A model generated the notes under the pieces. It was not told the origin of the DNA. It searched no databases and worked only from the letters and a program-made list of their open reading frames with translations. Both the position numbers and the translations under genes were made by a program. DNA of 64,000 bases from Ophiura sarsii (taxonomy: Eukaryota > Echinodermata > Ophiuroidea > Amphilepidida > Ophiuridae), in assembly GCA_035610835.1 (NCBI GenBank), contig CM069452.1, positions 64,690,368-64,754,367 on the forward strand, given 5' to 3'. Below, one piece after another: positions 22,569-33,500 of this stretch (its first letter is position 1; every line of letters begins with the position of its first letter).

Positions 22569-22728
22569 CATCCTAAAACCACTGGAGTTGGATAACCAAC
22601 TCTAGTGTCAGTATCATTTATGAATTGAAGCCGTCGTTAACCGTTCGTCCCATTCGCTTGATCACTTAACCTCGTACGCATAATTTAACCGTGAATATTC
22701 GTGACCGTGTCCGGCATCGTCTGTGAGT
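22569..22728 (-). repeat. Dispersed repeat (inverted relative of 10252-10418)
   Basis: See the entry at 10252. Both copies include a short hairpin (CACTGGAGTTGG/CCAACTCTAGTG here; CACTGTGGATGG/CCATCCACAGTG there). The hairpin stem is kept although its sequence differs. Confidence 0.65.
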
Positions 22729-22800
22729 CTACCCAATCCAAATACTGCCCTCTGTATCCATCATGCTCCATGTATCCTATTTGCATGATTGTACCACACA

Positions 22801-23420
22801 TACAGGGCGGGTAAAAAAGTGTACTCATATAATTTACAAATATTAACTATCAGAATATGAAGGAAACCAATGTATGCGGCAATAGATGCATTTATTCATT
22901 ACTATTAGCAAAAAGAATCATGACATTTCATGGTACCGTTTACCAGATATGACTATTTGAAACCGAACACAATATTGAATATTTTACTCAATAATGCTTA
23001 ATATTAATGAACAAGTGGATTCGTGTATGGTAGGTACACAATAACTAACTAACAAAGACTAATCAACATTTTCAGAGATTCTTTCAAATATTAAAAATGG
23101 GAAATAATGTCAAAACAATGTCATTATTACTAGAATGAATTTAGCAACAACAACACATTTGGCTTTTGTGATAGTCGGACTCAGCTCGGACTAGAGTGTG
23201 GACAGTTTTCAATAGTGAGATTCAATAGATCATAATCAGAGTAAATATCGCAAATCTTGTTCGGTTTATGAGCATAAAATAATTTATGTTTACCATAACC
23301 AATTTCAACCAACTAAAATTCTTTAGAAAGCTAATGAGATAACCAGTCTGCCTTTATGCACAGATTTTAAGATACAAAATCTCAAATGTTGAGTTCACTT
23401 TTTTTTTGACTCGCCATGTA
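22801..23420 (+). mobile_element. MITE-like element with TACAGGGCGGGT ends
   Basis: The left end TACAGGGCGGGTAAAAAAGT and the reverse complement of the right end TACATGGCGAGTCAAAAAAA are imperfect inverted repeats. TA at both edges fits a Tc1/mariner-type target. AT-rich non-coding interior. Confidence 0.5.
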
Positions 23421-23528
23421 GTCACCCGATCGTAATGCCAAACTCAAACCCACGCAGCGATTATAGAGGGCGTTGGTCTTTTAGGCTATTTTCGCCAATC
23501 CCATTATATTTTGATAAAACTTTTTGCC

Positions 23529-23786
23529 CGAGGGGGGGCACTCAACCTTTTTGGGGTAGGGGTGTGCCGCCCAGGGTCTCAAAAAGGGGGCTAATACAGA
23601 ACTGAACTGAATGGATTTTATGACGAAAAATAGGGTCTTAGGAACTGATTTTTCAAAAAATGGGGTCTTAAGAACTGATGCAGGCTCATAAGAGGGTGTC
23701 ATAAGAGCTAGAAGCAGAGGGTGAAAAAGGTGGTCTTCAGCGCGGCACATAGGCCTACCTATCAGTGCACCCCCCCCCCCCCCCCG
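23529..23786 (+). mobile_element. Element bounded by GGGGGGGCACT and AGTGCACCCCCC
   Basis: The homopolymer runs act as the outermost part of the inverted repeat. The interior shares GGGTGTGCC, TCTCAAAAAGGGG, TAGGGTCTTA..GAACTGA and CTGATGC with 27395-27726 in order, so these are two members of one family. Confidence 0.65.
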
Positions 23787-23856
23787 GGACTTGTTGGCCA
23801 ATATCTTTTTAAAATACAGGATGTCAGGGGTACCATAAACACTGGGGTGTATTATA

Positions 23857-24326
23857 CGAAGCTTTATTGGTATCATTTCGTGTCGCATATTTCATGTCGC
23901 GACCGACACGAACACGCGACACGAGATTTCGGGCCGCGATACGCGAGAAATCTCTTACGCAAGATTTCGGGCCGCAATGCGAAATCTCGTATCGCGGCCC
24001 GAAATCTTGTGTCGCGTGTTCGTATCGCGACCCGAGATTTCGTGGTATAAATCTCTTACGCGAAATTTCGGGGTCGCGATACGAAACTAGACTGGGTCCC
24101 CGCGTCCCTCTATATGGCCGCCATCTTTAAAAATGGCGGACCAAGCACCCTCGCAGGGGCCGTGTGGAAAATCGGGAAGACAGAAGGATCCAGTCTAATA
24201 CGAAACACGCGATACGAGATTTCGGGTCGCGATACGAAATTTCGGGGCGCGATACGAAATACGCGACACGAGATTTCGGGTCGCGACACGAAATACGCGA
24301 CACGAAATGATACCAATAAAGCTTCG
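23857..24326 (+). mobile_element. MITE with CGAAGCTTTATTGG ends and ACGCGACACGAAAT internal repeats
   Basis: The ends CGAAGCTTTATTGGTATCAT and its exact reverse complement are flanked by TA on both sides (23855-23856, 24327-24328). The interior consists of many ATTTCGGGTCGCGATACGAA-type units on both strands, so most of the element can fold back on itself. The short Arg-rich frames come from these repeats. Confidence 0.8.
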
Positions 24327-24639
24327 TAGTTATCTGATCTAACCCACACTATGGATCTAACCATAAACACTGGAATCTAACTATGGTTTATCTATGGTTC
24401 TCGGTCATAACCAGCTGCCAATTACATACACAGCCGGATCTAATGAACTGCTGTGCTTCGACAACCGTGAGGGCCCCCGTGCAAAGGGTGTCAAAATCGC
24501 AATTATTTCTTGTGAAAAACCTAGCTACACCACTATTTTATGGTAACCAAATTTGCTAACACCATGGCCGGAACAAATTGCAGCTGGCACCATGGCTGAA
24601 ACAAATTGCACACTCCCAGCCTCCCTTACCCAGGACAAA

Positions 24640-24955
24640 ATGTACGCCCCGGCTACAGTCCGCAGGTCAAGTCGCTTTATTTATTTCTGCAACCATAACA
24701 GGATGCATATGTACGTGTTCCCTATGTGTTTTATTATCCTTAAGCGGAATGCATCTCTAGCTATGTATAGCTGCGCCCGGGGTGTGCATTTGCATACCCT
24801 TAGGGTACGTCCCCGCTACAAGACCCGGCTAGCGGGGGCACAGTTTGTACGTCCCCGGTACATGCACAGCCGTGCACTGTTTTTTTGTACATTCATATCC
24901 AGTCCCGGCATGGTTCCCCGCCAAGTTCGGGGTTTGCAATTGATAAGTGCATAAA
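24640..24955 (+). repeat. GC-rich dispersed repeat, copy 1 (copy 2 at 54500-54885)
   Basis: Shares GCGGGGGCAC, CGTCCCCGGTACA, CCCGGCATGGT and GCAATTGATAAGTGCATAAA with copy 2, same order and strand. Internal CCCCGGCTA and CCGGTACA motifs are loosely tandem. No protein resemblance. Confidence 0.7.
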
Positions 24956-25424
24956 CGGGCTGGAAAAAAAAGAAAAAATGGTGTTCAGGGGGCAAAACAT
25001 TTTGAATATAATTGTACACGTTCTGAGAAAATGTCAATTTCAAGAATATAAAATACCTTTGCATGATTTGTCTCAGTAAAATAAAAAAATGCTCCAATTC
25101 CTCCCGCAGCAATAATAATAATTTTATTTCAAATGTCCCAGAACCAAAACTAGCTTCTCATACACTGCCAGGAAACAGTGACCATTGTATTAATGATTAT
25201 ATTCCTTTGTGCAAAGCTAAAACAACCAAGAACATTAAAAATGTGTAATCTATAATGAAAATAAATTGCGACCACATGCAGTATATGAATATGTGCATTG
25301 AATACACATGATTTTATTTAATGGTATCCATAGAAACTTCAAATGAAACATACCGTAGTACAAACAAAGTTTTTCATCAACACCTTTAGACAGATAAATG
25401 AACAATTATTATAGTCAACCAATC
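24956..25424. other. No gene recognised
   Basis: AT-rich unique sequence. Confidence 0.3.
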
Positions 25425-26331
25425 AACGAATCATAATACAATCTGAGACTAATAATATACATAAAGAGATAAGAAGCACGGTACTACAGCTATTAATCGC
25501 TGTACACAAGGTCGATGCGGCTATTGTTTAGTCAATCGCCAATCGATTATCATCATTCAGTTTAATTTGTAGCACGACCTCATTATTTGAGTAAGCTCGC
25601 TATTTGAATCCAGTATTATCCACACATTTGTTACACTTTTTAAATAACCTGAACGCAATTAAGCATGGGATGGCTACCGACATACAGAACGTGATAGATT
25701 TCTAAAATGAATACATTTATATCGCTATATTTTTGGCATTTCAGAAGAGATTATGACAATTAAAACCTATAGGGTACATTCTTGGGCATATACACAAGGT
25801 ATTATGATAACAAAGTTCATGGTAATTTCTTTATATTTAACATGAATTGAGAAACAAATGTTATACTTTAATTCATAAACAAGTTCTTCAAAACATCACT
25901 TTTTTTTAGTTTAATTCATAATGAATCTAAATACAAACTATGATATTTGGTTATCACAATACATTGTTTATATGTTCAAGAATGTACCCAATGGGTTTAA
26001 TTGGCATATCTCTTCAGAAATGCCATAATCTTAGCGATATAAATACATATTATTTCAGAAATATATCAATGTCTGTGAGTCGGTCACCATCCCATACTTA
26101 AGTGCGTTCAGGAAAGGAAATTAAGAAAAGTGTTTATACATGTGTGGATATTAACACTGGATAGCGGGCTAGTACTCAAATGACGAGTTTGTGATACAGA
26201 TTAAACTGAATGATGATAATCGATGGGCCATCAACTATAACAATGTCGCATCGGACCATGGATCGCTGCACATGGCAGGTATCAATGGGCGCTTATCTCT
26301 TCAGGTATATTAGTCTCAGATACAATGTAGC
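25425..26331. repeat. 0.9-kb imperfect palindrome (fold-back element)
   Basis: The left arm is about 25425-25830 and the right arm about 25960-26331. Matched blocks include CTGAGACTAA/TTAGTCTCAG, GAGATAAG/CTTATCTC, GATTATCATCATTCAGTTTA and its complement, TATCGCTAT and its complement, and AGGGTACATTCTTG versus CAAGAATGTACCC. Arms are diverged by many substitutions, so it is old. Confidence 0.75.
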
Positions 26332-26793
26332 TGTTATGGCCAACCGGGTGGAAAATTCTTTAATTAAAACCCTTTAATTTTGTAGGACAAATAACATCAA
26401 CAGACAACAAGATGACTGCTTATGGGGCTTGTAGATCGCGCATGTAAACTTTCTTGTTGTTGTTGCTCTCCATGCTTAGGCAAAAGAAAAGAAGGTCTGT
26501 CACACCATGGACTTATTAGACTAATAAAGTCCATGGTCACACATACATTTGGGGGAAAAGCTATGCGATAATTTAAACAATTTTTTGAAGAAATAGCTAT
26601 TCTAAATGCCAAGGCTAAATGCGGAAATCCTTTTTTTTTCTCTTTTTGACCTCTTTCCCCCTGTTTTTCCCCTTTTCGGAGCCATTTTCCCAAATATTTG
26701 GGACAACTAAAATAAATAAATAAACCCCAAAAATGTGTCTCGTCGCGTGCAGGATGTGTGAGGTAGCAACAGACCTTATTTTTTGTCTTGGCC
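26332..26793. other. Unique stretch with one strong hairpin (26496-26542)
   Basis: CACCATGGACTTATTAG and CTAATAAAGTCCATGGT form a near-perfect hairpin. Otherwise no gene or repeat seen. Confidence 0.5.
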
Positions 26794-27197
26794 TTAAAGG
26801 GCCATTAAGTGGTGTTGAAAATGTTAAATGTTTAAAAATTTACTTTAGAATTCAAGATGAACATTAAAAATTGCCATTATTGTTGTTTCTACTAACAAAA
26901 ACACAGCAAAACTTTATTAAAACAATATCATCGCTATTTATTGAAAAACGCCCTCTATGCAAATATGGTTCGCGTTTTGTATCACGCGTACTGCAGGGGG
27001 ATACTGTCGGATGTAAAATGCTCGTCGCGGCTGTACGAGCATTTTTGAATCGACGTTTTCTTGTACAAAGAGAGCTGATTTTTCTTAATCCTTATAGGTG
27101 TAAGTTCATACATGTAATACAATTATAAAAATATACTAATCTCAGTTTTTATCATAATTGAGGGCGCAGCCTCCAACATCTCTTAGTGCCCCTTTAA
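26794..27197 (+). mobile_element. Intact 404-bp TTAA-flanked MITE
   Basis: TTAA at 26794 and 27194, with ends AGGGCCATTA and TAGTGCCCCT. It is the uninterrupted version of the element at 8664-10040, and it gives the empty sites for the two insertions there. Confidence 0.8.
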
Positions 27198-27343
27198 GTG
27201 TATCAGTATAATATTGTGCACATAGGTCTACATGTAGAGTTGTTATTCAACCAAAGTGATTGCACATTATCATTTTTGAGTAACCGAGGGCAATTCGTTT
27301 CAATTTATTAGGCGGTCAAAATGTTTAAATATTAAAGGTTATA

Positions 27344-27686
27344 CAGTCCAACCTTGGATATCCGGACATCATGATGGGATCAAGCCCGAGTGGGGGGGGG
27401 GGGGGGGGGGGGGGGATGGGGAGGGGGGGGGGAGCTCTCAATTTATTTTTGGGTAGGAGTGTGCCATCCAGGGGCTCAAAAACGGGGTTTTCTGAGCGGA
27501 TTGTTGATTTTATCTAAAAAGTAGGGTCATAAGAACTGACCATTTCCCCAAATTTGTTTAAATTTTAAGAGCTGATGCCGGTTCAAAATGTGGGGGGGGG
27601 GGGGGGAGGGCTGTATTAAGAACGAGCAATAAGGTGTAAAAGGGAATCTTCAGGGCGGCTCATACCTTTTCCCCTTTCCAATGTCA

Positions 27687-27727
<41 letters not shown>

Positions 27728-28001
27728 GCAATTACCGGATAAGTGAAAATCTGGATAAGCGAATTATGCGTAATCCTGCATTGACTGTCCTCAAGTGGGG
27801 ACGTTAGAAGGGTACTGAATGATGAGGGGTATTTACAGTGCCAATGTTTTATTTAAGCACTAAATAGCACTACCAACATCAGAAGACTTCAAATCATAAT
27901 AGAGTGTGAAAAACATAATTATTTTCTTTTGGGATCATTCAGCTGGATTGGATAACAGAGTTATTCTGATAAAAAAAGGTCGGATAACCGAGGTTGGACT
28001 G
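27344..28001 (+). mobile_element. pogo/Tigger-type MITE (CAGTCCAACCT ends, TA target)
   Basis: The ends CAGTCCAACCTTGGATATCC and, reverse-complemented, CAGTCCAACCTCGGTTATCC are typical of the pogo/Tigger branch of Tc1/mariner. TA flanks at 27342-27343 and 28002-28003. Another element (27395-27726) is nested inside. Confidence 0.85.
27395..27726 (+). mobile_element. Poly-G/poly-C bounded element nested in the pogo MITE
   Basis: Starts AGTGGGGGG and ends TCAGTGCCCCCC followed by a 37-base C run. Its interior is homologous to 23529-23786. On either side is pogo-type sequence (GGATAAGCGAATTATGCG on the right). Confidence 0.6.
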
Positions 28002-29589
28002 TACTTTATAAAGGTCATAAGTACTTTTTCTACACTGAGATTTTGTGGAGATTATTTATTTGCTTTTACATATATTTAAACAGGTTTAAAAGTGTTCAAA
28101 CAGGTTCAATTCAATATTTATTTTCCATCATATCAACAAGGACAAAATACAATAACAATTTAACAAGTAATATGATGGAGGAGGAACAACTAAAAGCAAA
28201 AGCCTGGCGTTGTTGCACCCCCTTAAACAAAGCTTACACTCTACAAATACAGAAGAATAGACAAAATACAATTAGAGTAATAAGTTAAACATAACAGAAA
28301 AACAAACAAAAATTGACAAACGAAAGGGTGAACAAGCAATGGATATACATGATATCCGAAGCAGCAACATGATATTTTGTTTTGTTTTTTAATTTGTTTT
28401 GATTTAAGTTTATTAACATAATATTGGTTTTTGGTTTGTTTTAAAGTTTGTGTTCTTGATTGTGTATATATAGTATTGTCTCAGTATTGTACAAATACCA
28501 ATTTCAGTACTAATCATGACGGAAGGTTTATAAACTAAACTAATGATGAAAGAATAGATATGAAATATTTCAAAAACAGTATACCGTAAACAATATTTAT
28601 TACTGAATTTTTTGTTTGTCTATTAGTTAATTAATCTATGGTATAACAAATACGATATGTGTATTAACTTATCAATAATAATAGTAATAATAATAGTAAT
28701 AATAATATAATAATATAATAATATACACTGAGCTCAAAAATTTCAAACATATACTATTTCTATAGTGAATATACAAATTATGATAGAATGATAGAGACAA
28801 CATCTAATATAATTAAAGCTGCAAGTAGGTTGTGATTTTTCTTTTTAATTGGCTTATGCTATATATTTTTTTTAAATCCTAAATTCACAATAAATGTTTT
28901 TTTTCTTTGCATGTTTTCTCTCCACCTCCCCCACCCCTAAACAAGTTAATTATAAAAAATTTAAAAACAAAATCAAATTTTCTTGAAAATGGTTAACACA
29001 TTAAGTTCATAACTCGCCCAATCTTTACAAAACAACACTTATTACGCATTCTTTAATATTCTTTGTTAAAGGGGACATTAGTTCTCAACTTGAAACCACA
29101 ATATTTGTCTTCACTTTTAAAAAGCTACATACAGAACTTTTGAACAATTATTTTATAAATGATTGCTTGATATTTGTCTTCACTTAAGAAATCATAGCAA
29201 AGGTCATCATCAGCCTTTTAAAAAGCTACATACAGAACTTTTGAAAGATTGATCTTATGATTGCTTGATAGATAATTGCATGCTATTAACCATTCTATAT
29301 AACACATACATTTGTTCCTGTAATTTCAATGGTGACATAAAATATTTGGACTAGTTCCCCAATATTTTACAGGAGGGAAAAAAGTTCCCATATAAAAATA
29401 CTATTATATTTCCCTGTGATGAGCTATGAATGAAATAGTACCTTTTTATGGGAATTTTTTCCCTGCTCGCAATAATTAATTTGACCTTTGACAGGTTTTT
29501 GTGTCAATCAATCAAATTTTGTGTCGTCTGGATTTGTTTATTATAATTTCACTGTCGTGGTACTACATTTTCCTGGAGTTTATTACCAT
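28002..29589. other. AT-rich gene-free stretch with (AAT)n and a hairpin
   Basis: (ATA/AAT)n microsatellite at about 28673-28722. A small inverted repeat at 29375-29402 and 29436-29463 (GGGAAAAAAGTTCCCATA and complement) is about 90 bases end to end. No gene seen. Confidence 0.4.
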
Positions 29590-29747
29590 GGAGGATTTTG
29601 GGTTTCATCAGCTCATTAGTGAAGTTGCATTGGAGCATTGACTCTACGATGTAGACAGTGCTTATATGAAAAAGCAAATCAAATAAAAATGCTGTCAATC
29701 AGCTGGAACAGTTCAAAATTGTGAGAGAGAATGCACTGCTGGAGGTA
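29590..29747 (+). pseudogene. Decayed MADF-domain-like exon
   Basis: Translation from the ATG at 29589-29591 gives MEDFGFHQLISEVALEH, an in-frame TGA, then LYDVDSAYMKKQIK. A one-base shift then continues with NKNAVNQLEQFKIVREN. The spacing of LI..V, LYD, a Tyr plus basic run, then N-K-N-A and a hydrophobic residue fits the start of a MADF (Myb/SANT-like) DNA-binding domain. The Trp usual after the Asn-Ala position is not seen. GGAG|GTAAGC at the end resembles a splice donor. A stop and a frameshift make it non-functional. MADF proteins occur as host factors and as the accessory protein of PIF/Harbinger transposons. The family call is tentative. Confidence 0.4.
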
Positions 29748-30261
29748 AGCCTATCGACTGACCTCTTGATATATTGAGTATTGGAGTTTTTGGGCCTACA
29801 ATTTTAGTACATGTAAGTCAAAGGTCTCAAGTCACATTGGGGAACGATTTTGCACAATTTCCTCTATAAAACAGTAAATATTTGCATACTATATACTAGT
29901 ATAGTAACTTAGAAATTCTGCAAATCATTGACGTACCCATGAGCATCAACAGAAAGTAGAAAAAGGGGAGATAAGCTTTTGCAGCACATCATCCCCTATC
30001 AATCCCACCCCATACCTGTTGAAATCACTTCTAAACCCCACTTCTTCTGACTGTGAAGGTATGGGGAGACTGGTTTAGAGCTGTGCCTTTATTACCATTT
30101 TCTTTTTTATATGAAGAGAAATTGTGAATAGCCTAACAGACATTAACAAAGTTAATGAACTGAGTGATTACAAATCAAACTGGTAACTGTTAACTCTCTA
30201 CAGAATGCTCTGATGGGCCAATCAATTGGTTCACTGTAACTCAGAAAATAATCAAAATACA
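29748..30261. other. No gene recognised
   Basis: Unique sequence. Confidence 0.3.
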
Positions 30262-30814
30262 AGAACCATACCATTTAAAATATCAACCAAAGTCAATGCA
30301 ACAGACTCTGCATCAAACTTTGATGCTTTGATTAACACTTTCTCTGACACAGTGACTGACTTCTTTGATCATGCAATACTGGGGGAACGCTCTGATGGTT
30401 CTATAATCTGACGCCTTGATAGTACGAAAGTTCCATAGTACGACGCATGTAAATTCACTATTCGATGGTCCGAATCAGGAAAAAGGATTTTAATCTGAAG
30501 AAAAAAATTGTTCTTTATTATGAAGGTTCTCTATTCCGAAAATGAAAAAGGTTCTAAAGTCCAACAGTTCTATAGTTCGAAAATAAAATAGGTTATAATC
30601 CACTTTTGTTTCAATGGTAAAAAGGTTCTCTAGTCCGAGAATAAAAAATATTCTATAGTCCGAATATTAAAAATATTCTTTAATCCGATATTTTGAAAGG
30701 TTCTATAGTCTGAAAACTGGTAAAGGGTTCTCTAATCCGAATGTTAAAAAAGGTTCTTTAGTCTGAATTGAAAAAAAGATTCTATAGATCGAATTTTCAA
30801 AACGGTTTATAGGG
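30262..30814 (+). repeat. Left flank of the 30-36 kb repeat complex, with TTCTATAGTCCGAA tandem units
   Basis: 30335-30380 (CACTTTCTCTGACACAGTGA through GATCATGCAATACTG) recurs at about 35004-35050 and 36303-36348. From about 30520 to 30800 there are eight or so degenerate units of GGTTCTATAGTCCGAA, roughly 30-40 bases apart. Related phrases (GAACCGTCGGACTATC) occur at 33595 and 36375. Confidence 0.6.
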
Positions 30815-31094
30815 TAACTTTTACTCAACAAGCTCAAATTTAAAAATTTAAAAATTCATCCGACTTAGGTTTTCGCGATGATTTCGGTCAAAATGAGTGC
30901 GCCCCCATATTCAAACGACCATAAATCGGTAACCACTGGGTCAAATTGGTTGATATTGGTGTTTTTGAAAGGGAATTGCATAAGCAATCCAAAACTACCA
31001 TACTTTCATTATGTACAAACATGTTGAAGTTTTGAAGTTTGATGACCTTTAGACCTTCACTTTGACCTTAAATTTGACCCTGTGGATCACATGA

Positions 31095-31384
31095 TAATAA
31101 TAATAATAATAAAGGTCTAAATGTTATTGTCATCGCAGCCAACCGGCTGAATTGTAACATTACATATCAAATACATTAATAAACAATGCAACCTCCTAAG
31201 TTGCGACATAAACCAACATGAACAAACATACATAACCCCTATAAAGTAACCCCCTAATAGGCAATGTAGACTCAGTGCCTTGCCCAAGGACACAAACATA
31301 TTGGCACCAGCGGGGCTAGAACTCGCAACCTTATGGTTAGGAGACCGGCAACTATTCCACTGGACCACACATGCTCTACATTAA
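31095..31384 (-). mobile_element. tRNA-derived SINE with Deu-like core
   Basis: On the minus strand a tRNA-like head lies at about 31372-31305: TGGTCCAGTGGAATAGTTG (A-box), then GCGAGTTCTAGCCCC (B-box). The core has TGTCCTTGGGCAAGGCACTG, which matches the CCTTGGGCAAGG hallmark of Deu-domain SINEs. The 3' tail is (TTA)n at 31090-31112. It interrupts a block whose uninterrupted version is at about 31695-31720 (GGATCACATAATCTGGAGAT), which serves as an empty site. Confidence 0.75.
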
Positions 31385-31876
31385 GAGGAGATGATGTTTG
31401 ATGAAAATATACCCCTAGTGTTTTCTACACAATATCAACGAGTTAGAGAGATAATATTTTTTGTTTTCTTTCCAGTTCTTCTCAAAGTAGGATAGTTGAG
31501 CAAAACTGTGAGTGGAAAACCGGCAAATTTTCAAAGGACTATATCTAGGCAACCAATTGGTCAAATCAGTTGATATTGGTGTTTTTGGAAAGGTAATTGC
31601 ACCAACATTCCAAATCTGCCATAATTTTTCATGTAGGAACAATTTGAAGTATGATGACCTTTAGACCTTTGCTTTGACCTTGAATATGACCTTGTGGATC
31701 ACATAATCTGGAGATGAACTGCATTGAAAATTATACCCCTGCATGTTTTCTATATGATGTCAAAAAAAATCAAAGCTCTAGTATTATTTGTTTACAATCA
31801 GCTAATCTCAAAGTTTGATAGTTGTGCAAAAACATGAAATTGCTATGGAAATGAATATGAATATAGACTTTACATG

Positions 31877-33056
31877 TAATTGTATGGAACGCCGTTTGTA
31901 AACATTTGAACAATCATAACTTGTGTGTGTATATGTAACATTTGTGTGTATATTATTGGTTGTGCACACACAAATTATGATTGTTCAAAGATTTACAAAC
32001 GGCGTACCATGGAACGCCGTTTGTAAACATTTGAACTTTCAAAGATTTACAAACGGCGCACCATGGTACGCCGTTTGTAAACATTTGAACAATCATTGTT
32101 CAAAGATTTACAAACGGCGCACCATGGAACGCCGTTTGTAAACATTTGAACTTTCAAAGATTTACAAACGGCGCACCACGGCACGCCGTTTGTAAACATT
32201 TGAACAATCATTGTTCAAAGATTTACAAACGGCGCACCATGGAACGCCGTTTGTAAACATTTGAACTTTCAAAGATTTACAAACGGCGCACCACGGCACG
32301 CCGTTTGTAAACATTTGAACAATCATTGTTCAAAGATTTACAAACGGCGCACCATGGAACGCCGTTTGTAAACATTTGAACTTTCAAAGATTTACAAACG
32401 GCGCACCACGGCACGCCGTTTGTAAACATTTGAACAATCATTGTTCAAAGATTTACAAACGGCGCACCATGGAACGCCGTTTGTAAACATTTGAACTTTC
32501 AAAGATTTACAAACGGCGCACCACGGCACGCCGTTTGTAAACATTTGAACAGGCTTGTTTGAAATTTGCCATGTTTGACTGGACTCGGGTTCGAGTCCGA
32601 CGGACTCGGGCTCGAGTCCGAGTCCACAAGGCCTGAGTCCGAGTCCAATGGGTATGAGTATGAGTCCACACTAGGACTCATCCATTGAGTCCGAGTCAGA
32701 CTTGCTCCAACACCGCCTTCAACCTGTCTAGGGTCCTGCATAGCTGAGCTTGCACAACCGGTCATCCAATTACATTTAATACTATATAGCAACAGTGCCC
32801 TTTCTCCAAACGCCGTTTGTAAATCCTTGAACAATGATTGTTCAAAGATTTACAAACGGCGTACCATGGTACGCCGTTTGTAAATCTTTGAAAGTTCAAA
32901 TGTTTACAAACGGCGTACCATGGTACGCCGTTTGTAAATCTTTGAACAATCATAATTTGTGTGTGCACAACCAATAATATACACACAAATGTTACATATA
33001 CACACACAAGTTATGATTGTTCAAATGTTTACAAACGGCGTTCCATATAATTGTAT
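31877..33056. repeat. Palindrome array ACGCCGTTTGTAAA / ACCATGG with long inverted ends
   Basis: From 31980 to 32545 units of about 60 bases alternate orientation. GGCGYACCATGGTACGCCG is one centre and TTGAACAATCATTGTTCAA the other, giving repeats of about 118 bases. The ends (31877-32010 and 32815-33056) are long inverted repeats that include CACACAAATTATGATTGTTC and complement. Between them, 32575-32700 holds GACTCGGACTCGAGTCC-type repeats. Confidence 0.85.
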
Positions 33057-33500
33057 AGGAAAAAGCAAATTTTTTCCCCCAAGTATCCAACTTTGAGAAG
33101 TCCTGGAAAGAAAACAAAAAAAATTATATCTGTAATTCTTTGATATTATGTAGACATGTAAACATGTGGGGGATATAATGTCACCAAACGTCATCTCCAA
33201 ATCATGTGAACCACAAGGTCAAATTCAAGGTCAGGAGTTCATGAAAAATTAACATGTTCATGCTTGAGAAAAGATGGCAGATTTGGATTCCGTATGCAAT
33301 TCCCTTAAAAAAAAAATACCAATTTCAGCTAATTTGACACAGGGGTTACTGATTTACAGTTGTTTGAAAGTTGACGGTTGCGCTCATTTCGACTGAAATC
33401 GTCGACGATGCGCGCGCCGTACCGCGAAAACCGGAAGTCTGATGATTTTTTAATTTTGAAATTTGAGCTTGTTGAGCCAAAGTTACCCTACAAATTTGAA

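Larger units (their letters stand above)
30815..33500. repeat. 2.7-kb inverted-repeat complex with palindromic centre
   Basis: The left arm begins CTCAACAAGCTCAAATTT (about 30831). Its counterpart on the right is AAATTTGAGCTTGTTGAG (about 33458). Within the left arm there are two tandem versions of a block containing GGTGTTTTTG..GGAATTGCA, GACCTTTAGACCTT and GTGGATCACAT (about 30900-31100 and 31540-31830). The right arm has one inverted version (33060-33480). The middle is the palindrome array at 31877-33056. No coding sequence. Confidence 0.7.

Noticed and set aside
28670..28722. Regulatory AT-rich element
   Set aside because: Simple (AAT)n/(ATA)n microsatellite with no supporting motif.
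32499..33007. Minus frames of 111 and 81 codons
   Set aside because: They are the translation of the ACGCCGTTTGTAAA palindrome array; the mirror frame at 31923-32141 gives the same peptide.
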